DNA of 64,000 nt from an uncultured Lachnospiraceae bacterium (GCA_900554205.1 USGM01000002.1:1-64000); one strand, 5' to 3'. Shown: positions 41,793 through 50,025, counted from the first letter of the stretch. Numbers and translations: made by a program. Notes: a model not told the origin generated them from the sequence alone.

Positions 41793-42165
41793 AAGAATAA
41801 TAGGGAACAACCAACGTCTGGCCTGCTGTAATCGCATCCTCCTCAAGATGGTTGATGTGCTTCACCTCGGAGATATAGCTGTTCTTGTTCTTATAGAACC
41901 CATAATCAATATACTCGTCAGCGATATCCCATAAGGTATCTCCTGCCTCCACAGTAATACTGGTATAATATTTAAAACCACTGCTTGCATTTGACTTAAT
42001 GGCTCTGTAGGAAAGCGAACAGATCAGAACCATACAGATTGCTGCGAAGACAGCCACGGAGGCAGTCATGATTTTCTGTCTCCGTGCTCTGCGCAGTCGA
42101 AGCGCACGTCTGTAGCTCCTTAACTCTCTGTCATCCATTGCTCTGAAATCTCTTCTGTTCTGCAT
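41776..42165 (-). CDS. LysM protein, YneA-like (probable SOS cell-division inhibitor)
   Basis: 129 residues. A basic N-terminus (about 1-30, many Arg) precedes one membrane helix (32-52) and a LysM domain (about 66-121: Val-Glu-Ala-Gly-Asp-Thr-Leu-Trp-Asp-Ile-Ala), so the LysM part lies outside and binds peptidoglycan. In Bacillus, YneA has this architecture, is transcribed divergently from lexA and halts division during SOS. Here the promoter carries LexA boxes, but lexA lies 7 kb away beyond the GH43 block. The start at 42165 is set by GAGAGG nine bases upstream; the frame upstream runs through the promoter. Confidence 0.82.
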   Translation of the reverse strand: MQNRRDFRAMDDRELRSYRRALRLRRARRQKIMTASVAVFAAICMVLICSLSYRAIKSNASSGFKYYTSITVEAGDTLWDIADEYIDYGFYKNKNSYISEVKHINHLEEDAITAGQTLVVPYYSSEFVY

Positions 42166-42210
42166 TATTCTCATCCTCTCTTGCTTAGGGAATGTTCGAT
42201 TGCTTGTTCG

Positions 42211-42222
42211 GAACATCTGTTC
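42211..42222. promoter_or_regulatory. LexA box (SOS operator) 1
   Basis: GAACATCTGTTC matches the Gram-positive LexA consensus GAAC-N4-GTTC exactly. It lies just downstream of the -10 element of the LysM gene, where bound LexA would block transcription. Confidence 0.85.
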
Positions 42223-42231
42223 TATATTTGG

Positions 42232-42260
42232 ATTATATGATAAGAACAGATGTTTGTCAA
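42232..42260 (-). promoter_or_regulatory. Consensus promoter of the LysM gene
   Basis: On the minus strand, TTGACA (42255-42260), exactly 17 bases, then TATAAT (42232-42237), a full consensus match. LexA boxes lie in the spacer and just downstream, so the promoter is strong but repressed. Confidence 0.88.
42244..42255. promoter_or_regulatory. LexA box 2
   Basis: GAACAGATGTTT fits GAAC-N4-GTTY and lies between the -35 and -10 of the LysM promoter, touching the -35. With box 1 it makes a double operator. Confidence 0.75.
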
Positions 42261-42266
42261 CAGATA

Positions 42267-42285
42267 GTTCGAACATATTTTCGAA
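42267..42285. promoter_or_regulatory. LexA-like box 3 at the edge of the GH43 block
   Basis: GAACATATTTTC (42271-42282) differs from GAAC-N4-GTTC by one base and is flanked by TTCGAA on both sides (42268-42273 and 42280-42285). It is upstream of the -35. Its first 13 bases from 42269 recur at 49261 in front of lexA. Confidence 0.5.
42269..42281 (+). repeat. Left copy of a 13-bp direct repeat
   Basis: TCGAACATATTTT, identical and in the same orientation at 49261-49273. The copies bracket the GH43 block. Because the sequence is LexA-box-like, chance similarity between two operators remains possible. Confidence 0.6.
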
Positions 42286-42345
42286 ATGCAGAAATTTTCA
42301 CGCAGACACTATTATCCATGCCGTAAATCTCTGATAACAGGCATT

Positions 42346-44025
42346 TTATGGAACAATGATCGTAGTATTGACATATTTAAGTGTCTGATTCAACGTCATA
42401 TCCTCCGTCATATCCAGAACAGGCTGACCATCGACATCGAAATGTACCTGTCTGATCCCGCTGCAGCGGGGAGCGTCTACACCAGGTCTTGCATGATAAG
42501 TATTCCAGATGTCTCCATTTGCATCCTCTACATAAGCATTGTGACCGGTTCCAAACTCTCCCGGTACGCTTCTGGAAGTCAGAATAGGGTAATTGGATTT
42601 TGTCCAGTTGGAAGCCTTTAAAAGATCTTTACCGCTCGCGATTGATAACAAACCCACTACATAGGTCGTGTCCACCGCTGCTGCAGAATAAGTGACATAT
42701 AATTTGTTATCCCGCATAAGGGCATACGGTCCTTCCACGACAAAGGTATGGTTATTTTCCCATCCATATTCCGGTTTTGTCAGTATAACCGGATCACTTG
42801 CCAGTTTCCACGGCTCACACGGATTCAGCTTTGCAATATAGAGCCATGCGCCCAGATCCTTGGGTAGAAATTGTCTCTGGGACCAGATGACATAATCATC
42901 TCCTTCCCATGTAAAGTGGGTCATGTCCAGTGTAATCGTTTTCCCAGCTTCACAAATATCACTTTCGTCTGCGCACACGATCCTTCGGGGCGCCTCCCAA
43001 TCTTCCTTTATAATGGGATTACCGCCATCCTTCAGAATCATCACACGGCTCTCTTCCTCAAAAAAATGCTCCGGGGTCGCTGCATGCATAATACACAATT
43101 TTCCACCTATAATATGTAATTCCGGTGCCCACAGAAGTCCTCCGATTCCCTCATATGTGGTACTGTCCAAAATCAGGTTTTCTTTGGCATTGACCAACTC
43201 CGGAATGGAATCTGCCTCGCGGATATACATCGTGTGTTCATGATCGGCATCGTTGGTTGCGATAAAATAAAACTTATTATTCCACCTTCCAATGCATGGA
43301 TCTGCATGATTTTCTGCTACAGGAAAAGGAAAACTGTCCTGATGGAGAGTTCCCGCTACCTTATATTCTCCCGGTACATTAAAATCAACATTGTCCAGAT
43401 TCCAGTCAACAGCTGCCGTACTCTCGGTTCCGTCAGAAAAAAGCTTTCGTGCCTTAATCTCGCAAAATTCCTCTTTGGAGCCTGCAAGCACCTTCTCGGG
43501 AAAAATCGTCTCCACATGATGCGCAGTCAGAAACTTATTCTTTAAACGCTGTGCTGTCTCGTCTGAAATCTCAATGCAGTTACACAGGCATGCTCCTTCC
43601 GGAAGCTCCTTCAGCTCCCCTGCTTCTTCCAGATTTTTTCCGGATGCCCAAAGCGCATGTAATGCCTTATACTCCTCACCGGGCTCCCGTAACCCCTGCT
43701 CTATGTAAGAAACAAAGTCATCTGTTGTAAATGACAGAACCAGCCCGTTGCTCTCTTCATCCGGCTCACCATCCGCCAATGTACGAACTGCCAGAACCTC
43801 ATAATGGCCATTTCCCATAGAATGGATATAAGGGTATCTTATGCTTTTAGGGTTCAGGGAACCATCCTCATTCTCTGTAGCCTTTGCAAAGAGAATACCG
43901 CTGTTGTGATTCAGTGTAATTACCTTTCCGTCCTCCTCAAGCAAAAGATGCATGCTGTACGCCAGTCTGGGATCATAATAGACACTGTCCATCGGTTCTC
44001 TCGTATAACACCATAATTTTTCCAT
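42346..44025 (-). CDS. Family 43 glycoside hydrolase with N-terminal module and Ig-like domain
   Basis: 559 residues. Residues about 1-155 form an uncharacterised beta-rich module (Tyr-Asp-Pro-Arg-Leu-Ala-Tyr-Ser, then Leu-Asn-His-Asn-Ser-Gly-Ile-Leu). Residues about 165-235 resemble a bacterial Ig-like (group 4) domain. From about 238 a GH43 five-bladed propeller starts with Asn-His-Ala-Asp-Pro, which carries the general base Asp. Val-Val-Glu-Gly-Pro carries the likely acid Glu. Such enzymes cut arabinose or xylose from plant hemicelluloses. There is no signal peptide, so it probably acts inside on imported oligosaccharides. ATAGGAAGG precedes the ATG. Confidence 0.8.
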   Translation of the reverse strand: MEKLWCYTREPMDSVYYDPRLAYSMHLLLEEDGKVITLNHNSGILFAKATENEDGSLNPKSIRYPYIHSMGNGHYEVLAVRTLADGEPDEESNGLVLSFTTDDFVSYIEQGLREPGEEYKALHALWASGKNLEEAGELKELPEGACLCNCIEISDETAQRLKNKFLTAHHVETIFPEKVLAGSKEEFCEIKARKLFSDGTESTAAVDWNLDNVDFNVPGEYKVAGTLHQDSFPFPVAENHADPCIGRWNNKFYFIATNDADHEHTMYIREADSIPELVNAKENLILDSTTYEGIGGLLWAPELHIIGGKLCIMHAATPEHFFEEESRVMILKDGGNPIIKEDWEAPRRIVCADESDICEAGKTITLDMTHFTWEGDDYVIWSQRQFLPKDLGAWLYIAKLNPCEPWKLASDPVILTKPEYGWENNHTFVVEGPYALMRDNKLYVTYSAAAVDTTYVVGLLSIASGKDLLKASNWTKSNYPILTSRSVPGEFGTGHNAYVEDANGDIWNTYHARPGVDAPRCSGIRQVHFDVDGQPVLDMTEDMTLNQTLKYVNTTIIVP

Positions 44026-44115
44026 GATTTGCCTTCCTATTCTGTCAAGCCAAAATTTATTGATTTTGCTGACGTTGACAATTAAATTCTTTTATTATAA
44101 CTTCGGCTGCTACCC

Positions 44116-45549
44116 TTAGTCAAAACTAAATCTATCAAATTCAGATATTGCTTCACTTTCTTCAGATAGGAATTCAAAATAAACAGCATGCTTTCCAATG
44201 ATGCCAGCTGTCAATTCGGCTGTTTTTTCCATTTCATTTTCCCCAAACTCTATGGAAGCTGCAATCCATCCCCGATAAGAATCTATTCTTACATTTACGA
44301 CAAGGTTCTTATGTATTCCTAAAACCACACTCACTTGCCTTGGTGTATTGTTGCCAAACTGCAAATAACGAAATCCGACCGTAGTTCCAGAAGAGATATT
44401 TACTACAGGTGTGGAAATATCTTCTCTCCTCTCATATTCTGGACGAATATAAGCTTTGGTGGTGCTGCCGTAAATATGACAGGCATACCCTGCCGAAATC
44501 CACTTGTATGCATCCAATCCATTTATATGCGATCCCTGCGAGGTCATCTCCACCGGCTTGGAATCTACCGGCTCTCCATTTAGATATCTGACCTTGCCGA
44601 TATAAAGCATTCCATCCTTACCCATAGCAACATCAATGGGCTCCAACATCGCCTGTCTGGAAAACTCATTTACACCCGTCTGTCGGTGATAAAATACATA
44701 CCATTTACCGTTTACTTCCATGATGGAACCATGATTATTGCCCCACTGGTATGTCATAACACCGCAGCCATCCGCACATTTCAGAATTTCACCACCATTG
44801 AAGCTGATATCACCACCGTCATGAAAGGGACCGAATGGAGAATCGCTGAAACGATACGACAGGAATCCATTATTTGCCGTATACACACCATATTCCGGAA
44901 CAGGTTTTTCATAACGTTTGGAATAAATATAAACATACTTTCCCATTACCCTTCGTGGACTGGAGGCCTCAAAAAAACCATCAATCAAGGATATATGCCC
45001 GTCATTCACCGGATTCCATGGACATGTGGAATGCCCCAAGGGATCGGATACTAAGGTTCCTTCTTTGATAGTTGCCATGTCCTCTTCCAACTCTGCAATA
45101 TAACAGGAAGAAGCGCAGCCACCCCAGTAAGCATATACTCTTCCATCGTCATCCACCAACACTCCCGGATCAAACCCCAGTTTCGTTTCCACCGGATTCT
45201 CAAAGGGTCCCCAGGGAGTCTTTGAACTGGCTACTACGATGAGCTCTCCCTTTCGTTCAGCAGCATATATGTAATAGGTATCCCCTTTTTTCACAACATC
45301 AGGCGCATAAAGCACGGAATCATAATGAGTTTCATATGCCACTCCATGATAAGTCCAATCTGTCAAATCCTTCACCGGCGCCGACCAGACGACATAGTTA
45401 CGTCCACAATACTGAGTTATTTCGATATCGTGAGATCCATATACATAGACACGTTTTTCACCATTGTGTTCAAATACTCTTGGCTCCCCATCCGGCACAT
45501 GCTCCCATAAAGGCATATATGGATTCGCGCCCTTTACATACTCTTTCAT
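44116..45549 (-). CDS. Family 43 glycoside hydrolase with C-terminal carbohydrate-binding-like domain
   Basis: 477 residues. The GH43 propeller (about 1-320) contains Ala-Pro-Asp-Val near residue 83, Phe-Asp-Pro-Gly-Val-Leu-Val-Asp-Asp-Asp-Gly near 125, and Phe-Phe-Glu-Ala-Ser-Ser near 197, the likely acid Glu. Residues about 340-477 are a beta-sandwich like CBM6. No signal peptide. Probable arabinofuranosidase or xylosidase; specificity cannot be read. AAGGAGG precedes the ATG. The 90-base gap before the next gene holds only A+T-rich sequence. Confidence 0.82.
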   Translation of the reverse strand: MKEYVKGANPYMPLWEHVPDGEPRVFEHNGEKRVYVYGSHDIEITQYCGRNYVVWSAPVKDLTDWTYHGVAYETHYDSVLYAPDVVKKGDTYYIYAAERKGELIVVASSKTPWGPFENPVETKLGFDPGVLVDDDGRVYAYWGGCASSCYIAELEEDMATIKEGTLVSDPLGHSTCPWNPVNDGHISLIDGFFEASSPRRVMGKYVYIYSKRYEKPVPEYGVYTANNGFLSYRFSDSPFGPFHDGGDISFNGGEILKCADGCGVMTYQWGNNHGSIMEVNGKWYVFYHRQTGVNEFSRQAMLEPIDVAMGKDGMLYIGKVRYLNGEPVDSKPVEMTSQGSHINGLDAYKWISAGYACHIYGSTTKAYIRPEYERREDISTPVVNISSGTTVGFRYLQFGNNTPRQVSVVLGIHKNLVVNVRIDSYRGWIAASIEFGENEMEKTAELTAGIIGKHAVYFEFLSEESEAISEFDRFSFD

Positions 45550-45638
45550 CTTACATCCTCCTTAATATAATGTTTGATCAATTTTCACATTAAATGCATA
45601 ATGTTTATGATTACCAGTTCCTGTCTCCCCACCATACC

Positions 45639-47195
45639 TTACTCAATAATTTTATACCGGAACTTCATGAAGTCGACATAGCCGCCCGGTTCTTTAGTAG
45701 AAAAGAGAAACAATCCAAAACGGCATCCTGTAAAATGATCTACTTTAAAATACTGCTGTTGATCAATTCCAATTTTTATCCATTTATCCTTTGCTAAGTA
45801 GAAAAAACTTGCCTTATCATGTTTATCTTCAAAATCTGCATGAACCTTCAGGGTAATACTGCTTTGATTCACCTCAACCCGCTCATACTCTATCGCTGGT
45901 TCCAGATAATCCGCATCTGCAAACACAGTATCATTTAATGCTGGTTTTCCTAACATGACCAAATAATATTTTCCTTCTTCCTTGGTAAATGCAACCGCTC
46001 CATAACATCCTAAAAAGGCACTGATACCCGCGTAATCCCCTTCTTTCAGCTGACGAGCATCCACTGTTACACATGCCTCACTCTTCGGACCAAAGGTTCT
46101 CTGTGTAAGTGTATTATATCCATATACAAGACTGGAACATACTTTGCCTGAATAAATTCGATATGCTCCGGGACGATCCGTTACAGACCATAATCCATAT
46201 TGGGGATTGTGATTAAACTGCCAGCAGGGTTTAAGCTTAATTTTCCCGGTTTTATCTGGTTGATAATCAAAATTGTCATCACTGTTTAAAGGAGTATAGA
46301 CATAATGTGGTCTTGTGCTGGGAACTGAGACCATTTCCGGTACCTTCCCGTCGGTACCGACAACAGGGAATCCGTCATCATCAAAATGAAGTGGCATAAT
46401 CATTGGCGCCCTTCCCAATGCCCCCCGATCCTGGTACATAAATGCATACCAATCCCCTGCTGGGGTATCTACCATTCCCCCTTGGGCAACACCAAGACGA
46501 TGATACCCCATGTCGTCATCAATAATGCATTTTCCTCTAAACTCCCCAGTCAAAGAGTCTGCAATAAAACAGTCTTCTGTTTTCCACTTATTCCCATACG
46601 CCAGCCCATGACAGGTAAATAGATAATATCGCCCATCTTTTTTATACAGATGCGAGCCTTCATATCCGAGAACAACACTTTCTTCATCCTGAACAATCAA
46701 ACGATCAAGCCCACCAGCCAACGGTCCCTTTACCGCAGAATCCAATTCAGTAACATATAATTTCCCTTGACCGTGTACAATATAAACTCTGTCATCATCG
46801 TCAAAAAACAGAGAACTGTCATAGTAAAATCCTTCTATTGTTCTCTTATTCCACGGTCCTGCAGGATCATTTGCAGTAAGCAAATATGTTTTGTGCGTAT
46901 CATTAGCGGTAAAATTAATATAGAAAATGCCATTATGGTAACAAAAAGAAGGAGCCCACATACCGTTACCATAAATTTGGTTTGTCCCTTCTAAATTATG
47001 CCCCGGTGTATCATCCAAAGTTTCATATGCATGGCATACAAATTCCCAATTCATTAAATCATATGAACGTAGTATATCACACCCTGGCATATAATGCATT
47101 GTAGTGCTTGCCATATAGTAAGTATCATCGACCCGAATGATTTCGGGGTCAGGAAAATCTGAATTTATAACAGGATTTTTTTTAGTTTCGACCAT
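45639..47195 (-). CDS. Family 43 beta-xylosidase-type enzyme
   Basis: 518 residues. The propeller begins with Asp-Phe-Pro-Asp-Pro-Glu-Ile-Ile-Arg (base Asp), then Met-Trp-Ala-Pro-Ser, Tyr-Asp-Ser-Ser-Leu-Phe-Phe-Asp-Asp-Asp, and Tyr-Glu-Gly-Ser-His-Leu-Tyr-Lys-Lys-Asp-Gly (acid Glu). Residues about 320-518 form the concanavalin-like C-terminal domain seen in GH43 xylosidases. It should release xylose or arabinose from short oligosaccharides in the cytoplasm. GGGAGGTAA precedes the ATG. It is the first of the three GH43 genes in transcription order. Confidence 0.85.
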   Translation of the reverse strand: MVETKKNPVINSDFPDPEIIRVDDTYYMASTTMHYMPGCDILRSYDLMNWEFVCHAYETLDDTPGHNLEGTNQIYGNGMWAPSFCYHNGIFYINFTANDTHKTYLLTANDPAGPWNKRTIEGFYYDSSLFFDDDDRVYIVHGQGKLYVTELDSAVKGPLAGGLDRLIVQDEESVVLGYEGSHLYKKDGRYYLFTCHGLAYGNKWKTEDCFIADSLTGEFRGKCIIDDDMGYHRLGVAQGGMVDTPAGDWYAFMYQDRGALGRAPMIMPLHFDDDGFPVVGTDGKVPEMVSVPSTRPHYVYTPLNSDDNFDYQPDKTGKIKLKPCWQFNHNPQYGLWSVTDRPGAYRIYSGKVCSSLVYGYNTLTQRTFGPKSEACVTVDARQLKEGDYAGISAFLGCYGAVAFTKEEGKYYLVMLGKPALNDTVFADADYLEPAIEYERVEVNQSSITLKVHADFEDKHDKASFFYLAKDKWIKIGIDQQQYFKVDHFTGCRFGLFLFSTKEPGGYVDFMKFRYKIIE

Positions 47196-47262
47196 TTATA
47201 TTACCTCCCATATTTTTCCACTTTGTTTGTTATTAATATTCCTTGTCTGATAACTTCCCGCA

Positions 47263-48249
47263 TCATTTTACTCTCGTTTCGTTAATCCTATCAAATAATT
47301 CAGCACAAGCGATCGTGTCAGAATGTGGAATTACGCTACTTTCAAGGATCCCGTCACATACGCACTGAATAGTTTCCTCGATCTCATAAATGAACCCATT
47401 TTGTGTTTCTTCATCTTTAAAGTATTCTACTAATGAACCTTCCCGATTATACAGAAAGCATTCTTCAGCAAAGTGTGGAAATGGCAATACAATCTTACCT
47501 TCTCGCCCGTAAATCACCATTTGCTCGTCCATTTTACAAACAAAGCTTGCCATCAAACTGGCCATTGTATATTCAAACGTAATTGTAACATGATTCGTTA
47601 TATCCACACCGCTTTCACTCCACGAAGCTGCTACGGTCATGTCCTTTATCCTCTGTCCTAAAAGAAAGGTTGTTAACTCATACGCGTACACAGTGATATC
47701 CTTCGCCACACCCCCACCCAGATGTGGGTTATAATAACGATTTGCATCTCCGGAAGGAGCAATGAATCCTATCGTAAATTGCACTAATTCTGCCGTTCCG
47801 ATTCGACCATTTAAAATCCAATCTCTAACCTTTTTCACAGCAGGTAAGAAACGGCTCCACATAGCTTCCATCACGAATACACCGGAGTTCTTTGCACGTA
47901 CAAACGCCATCCTTGCTTCTTCTGCTGTCTGAAACATTGCCTTTTCACACAGTACAGGAATTCCCCGCTCAATGCATAGTATTGTTAAACGGTAATGGTC
48001 ATTTACAGTAACAGCAATATAAGCACAGTCTGGTCGTTCCGTATCAAGTAATTCCTCATAAGAGTCATAAAAATGTAATACTTGATTTCTTATTGCAAAG
48101 TCTTTTGCACGTTCTATGCTCTTACTCGCAACAGCAACCACCTCGCAGCCAGCAATCTTCATAACCGCATTACAGAATTTATCAGCGATATTAGCAGCTC
48201 CTAAAATTCCAAAACGAAATATTCGCTTCAATTCTTTTTGATCGTACAT
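47263..48249 (-). CDS. Gfo/Idh/MocA family oxidoreductase
   Basis: 328 residues. The Rossmann start Phe-Gly-Ile-Leu-Gly-Ala-Ala-Asn-Ile-Ala binds NAD(P). Cys-Glu-Lys-Ala carries the conserved Lys of the Glu-Lys-Pro motif, with Pro changed to Ala. Gly-Gly-Gly-Val-Ala-Lys-Asp-Ile holds the catalytic Asp region. It resembles sugar or dihydrodiol dehydrogenases; beside GH43 genes a xylose- or arabinose-related substrate is plausible. ATG at 48249 is preferred because GGAGG is 10 bases upstream; GTG at 48258 is too close. It is divergent from the AraC gene and is first in the GH43 operon. Confidence 0.82.
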   Translation of the reverse strand: MYDQKELKRIFRFGILGAANIADKFCNAVMKIAGCEVVAVASKSIERAKDFAIRNQVLHFYDSYEELLDTERPDCAYIAVTVNDHYRLTILCIERGIPVLCEKAMFQTAEEARMAFVRAKNSGVFVMEAMWSRFLPAVKKVRDWILNGRIGTAELVQFTIGFIAPSGDANRYYNPHLGGGVAKDITVYAYELTTFLLGQRIKDMTVAASWSESGVDITNHVTITFEYTMASLMASFVCKMDEQMVIYGREGKIVLPFPHFAEECFLYNREGSLVEYFKDEETQNGFIYEIEETIQCVCDGILESSVIPHSDTIACAELFDRINETRVK

Positions 48250-48288
48250 TTTGCCCACTCCTCCACTTATATTGTTTTTGATACTTCA

Positions 48289-48302
48289 GACATATCTGTC
48301 TT
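48289..48302. promoter_or_regulatory. Short inverted repeat between gfo and araC genes
   Basis: AGACA-TATC-TGTCT lies in the 184-base divergent region. It could be a regulator site for the adjacent AraC protein, but the arms are short and the assignment is tentative. Confidence 0.3.
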
Positions 48303-48392
48303 TAAATACTTTATATCACAAAAATCTTGGAAAATGTAGAGATTCACGCGTCACATATTCTAAATAATGTCGTTTTTTTCTTATAAAAATTT

Positions 48393-48401
48393 TGTTATAA
48401 T
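48393..48401 (+). promoter_or_regulatory. Extended -10 promoter of the AraC gene
   Basis: TG-T-TATAAT at 48393-48401 is a perfect extended -10 element; the -35 region is only T-rich. It lies 33 bases before the ATG at 48434. Confidence 0.6.
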
Positions 48402-48433
48402 TTATGATATATAACCTAAACAGGAGGATTAGC

Positions 48434-49255
48434 ATGGTCGTACCGTTTAATCTGGATCACCTTAATATAAAATTCATGTTCGATAGCCTTATGGTCTCCG
48501 TAACACAAGCCTCGCACGGTATTTTCAAATACGCCTGCCCAATGCATCAGCACAGCAGCTCAACGTATGAACTGCATTTGGTAAGTGGCGGCAAAGGCAC
48601 ACTCATATTAAAAGACACTGCTTTATCACTGAGCACAGGAAATCTGTATATGACTGGACCCGGGATTGCACACGGTCAGCAGACGGATACAAACTTTCCT
48701 ATGGAGGAATACTGCATTGCGCTTGATATAAAAAAGAATAAAAAAACAAAAATGTCTACTATGGCAAAACTTTTTTTCGAGACAACGTTCTGGTTCGGAA
48801 ACGATTACTGCAATCATTGCCTTGATTTGTTCCAAAGTCTGGAGCAGGAATCCGCCAATCAGGAAATTGGTTATGCTCACAATGTAGAATGTCTCATTTC
48901 AGAAATGATTGTGGAACTGGTCCGCAATTATACCGGACGCGTTCAATTAAAGGAACATACAAATATTTCTCTTACACACAGGCGTACAATGCTTATTGAT
49001 CAATACTTCATGTTGTATTATGCAACCATCACCGAGAGCAGACTTTGTGAATTGCTTGCTCTCAGTCCCAGACAGCTGCAACGTTTTCTGAAAAAAAATT
49101 ATAATAAAACCTTTTCTCAGATGCGTCAGTCTGCCCGCCTTGCCAAAGCCTGCGAACTCTATAAAAAAGGGCTTCCTCTGATTGAAATAGCTGAGGATGT
49201 AGGATATACCGATTTGCAATATCTTAAGCAGATGCTTCAACAGATGCTTCAATAG
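48434..49255 (+). CDS. AraC family regulator of the GH43 block, C-terminus apparently clipped
   Basis: 273 residues. An N-terminal cupin-like sensor domain (about 15-110: Pro-Met-His-Gln-His, Leu-His-Leu-Val-Ser-Gly-Gly-Lys-Gly) is followed by two helix-turn-helix units (about 190-262). It likely senses a pentose oligosaccharide and controls the divergent GH43 operon. The second unit stops early: after Val-Gly-Tyr-Thr-Asp the usual Phe-Lys-x-x-x-Gly-x-Ser/Thr-Pro-x-x-Tyr-Arg tail is missing and the protein ends in a repeated Gln-Met-Leu-Gln. The stop lies 5 bases before the right 13-bp repeat. AGGAGG sets the start at 48434. Confidence 0.8.
   Translation: MVVPFNLDHLNIKFMFDSLMVSVTQASHGIFKYACPMHQHSSSTYELHLVSGGKGTLILKDTALSLSTGNLYMTGPGIAHGQQTDTNFPMEEYCIALDIKKNKKTKMSTMAKLFFETTFWFGNDYCNHCLDLFQSLEQESANQEIGYAHNVECLISEMIVELVRNYTGRVQLKEHTNISLTHRRTMLIDQYFMLYYATITESRLCELLALSPRQLQRFLKKNYNKTFSQMRQSARLAKACELYKKGLPLIEIAEDVGYTDLQYLKQMLQQMLQ
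49229..49252 (+). repeat. 12-bp tandem duplication at the end of the AraC gene
   Basis: CAGATGCTTCAA occurs twice in a row (49229-49240, 49241-49252) just before the stop, encoding Gln-Met-Leu-Gln twice. Its position at the block edge suggests a scar. Confidence 0.7.
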
Positions 49256-49260
49256 AAAAA

Positions 49261-49273
49261 TCGAACATATTTT
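49261..49273 (+). repeat. Right copy of the 13-bp direct repeat
   Basis: TCGAACATATTTT, identical to 42269-42281. It includes the half-site GAACATAT and lies in the region upstream of the lexA promoter. Confidence 0.6.
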
Positions 49274-49275
49274 TG

Positions 49276-49314
49276 GAATATATGTTTGCTTTTCTCCGGT
49301 TTCTGTGATAGTAT
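49276..49314 (+). promoter_or_regulatory. Promoter of lexA with overlapping LexA-like box
   Basis: TTGCTT (49286-49291), 17 bases, then TAGTAT (49309-49314). GAATATATGTTT (49276-49287), a near match to GAAC-N4-GTTC, overlaps the -35, as expected for autoregulation. The preceding GAACATAT half-site makes a wider dyad with ATATGTTT. Confidence 0.6.
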
Positions 49315-49380
49315 TTTACTAAGATGTATTATAGGTACATAAAAGAGACCAGACCGGCTGTCAATTTAAGGAGGATTTTT

Positions 49381-49998
49381 ATGGGATATGGAAAAATAAC
49401 GGCAAAGCAACAGGAAATTCTGGATTATATCAAGGATGAGATTCTGAAGAAGGGCTACCCGCCCACGGTAAGGGAAATCTGTGAAACGGTCAATCTGAAA
49501 TCGACCTCTTCCGTTCACTCACATCTGGAGACGCTTGAGAAGAACGGATACATACGTCGTGACCCGACAAAGCCGCGTGCAATCGAAATCTGCGATGACA
49601 GCTTCCAGATGGTGCGCACCGAGATGGTAAGCATCCCGATCATTGGCAACGTTGCCGCCGGACAGCCGATCCTTGCAGAGGAAAATATTGAGGATTACTT
49701 TCCTATTCCCGCGGAAGTCGTTCCCAAGGGCGAATGCTTTATTCTGAATGTCCGCGGAGAGTCCATGATCAATGTGGGAATCCTGAACGGGGACAAGGTG
49801 ATTGTCAATGCATGCAGCACGGCAAACAACGGTGATATGGTGGTTGCCCTCATCGATGATTCCGCTACCGTAAAGACCTTCTATAAGGAAGACGGTCACA
49901 TTCGTCTCCAGCCGGAAAACGATACCATGGACCCAATCATTGTAGACAACTGCCAGATTCTCGGCAGGGTTTACGGTGTTATGCGCTTCTTCCGCTAA
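49381..49998 (+). CDS. lexA: SOS repressor LexA
   Basis: 205 residues. The N-terminal winged helix (about 1-65) has Thr-Ala-Lys-Gln-Gln-Glu-Ile-Leu and Pro-Pro-Thr-Val-Arg-Glu-Ile. The self-cleavage site is Ala93-Gly94, with catalytic Ser128 (Gly-Glu-Ser-Met) and Lys165. RecA filaments trigger its cleavage and release the SOS genes, here including the LysM gene. ATG at 49381 has AAGGAGG 6-7 bases upstream. The frame from 49324 lies too near the promoter. Confidence 0.96.
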   Translation: MGYGKITAKQQEILDYIKDEILKKGYPPTVREICETVNLKSTSSVHSHLETLEKNGYIRRDPTKPRAIEICDDSFQMVRTEMVSIPIIGNVAAGQPILAEENIEDYFPIPAEVVPKGECFILNVRGESMINVGILNGDKVIVNACSTANNGDMVVALIDDSATVKTFYKEDGHIRLQPENDTMDPIIVDNCQILGRVYGVMRFFR

Positions 49999-50025
49999 AA
50001 GTGTTTCTTACCTAAAAACAAAGTG

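Larger units (their letters stand above)
42282..49260. mobile_element. Putative acquired block with GH43 enzymes, Gfo/Idh and AraC regulator
   Basis: This 6,979-base interval lies between two copies of TCGAACATATTTT and contains five genes for sugar metabolism. It is visibly more A+T-rich than its neighbours and separates lexA from the divergent LysM gene. Removing it would restore a lexA-LysM intergenic region of about 220 bases carrying all the LexA boxes. No transposase, integrase or terminal inverted repeat is present in it, so the route of entry is unknown. Insertion is inferred, not observed. Confidence 0.5.
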
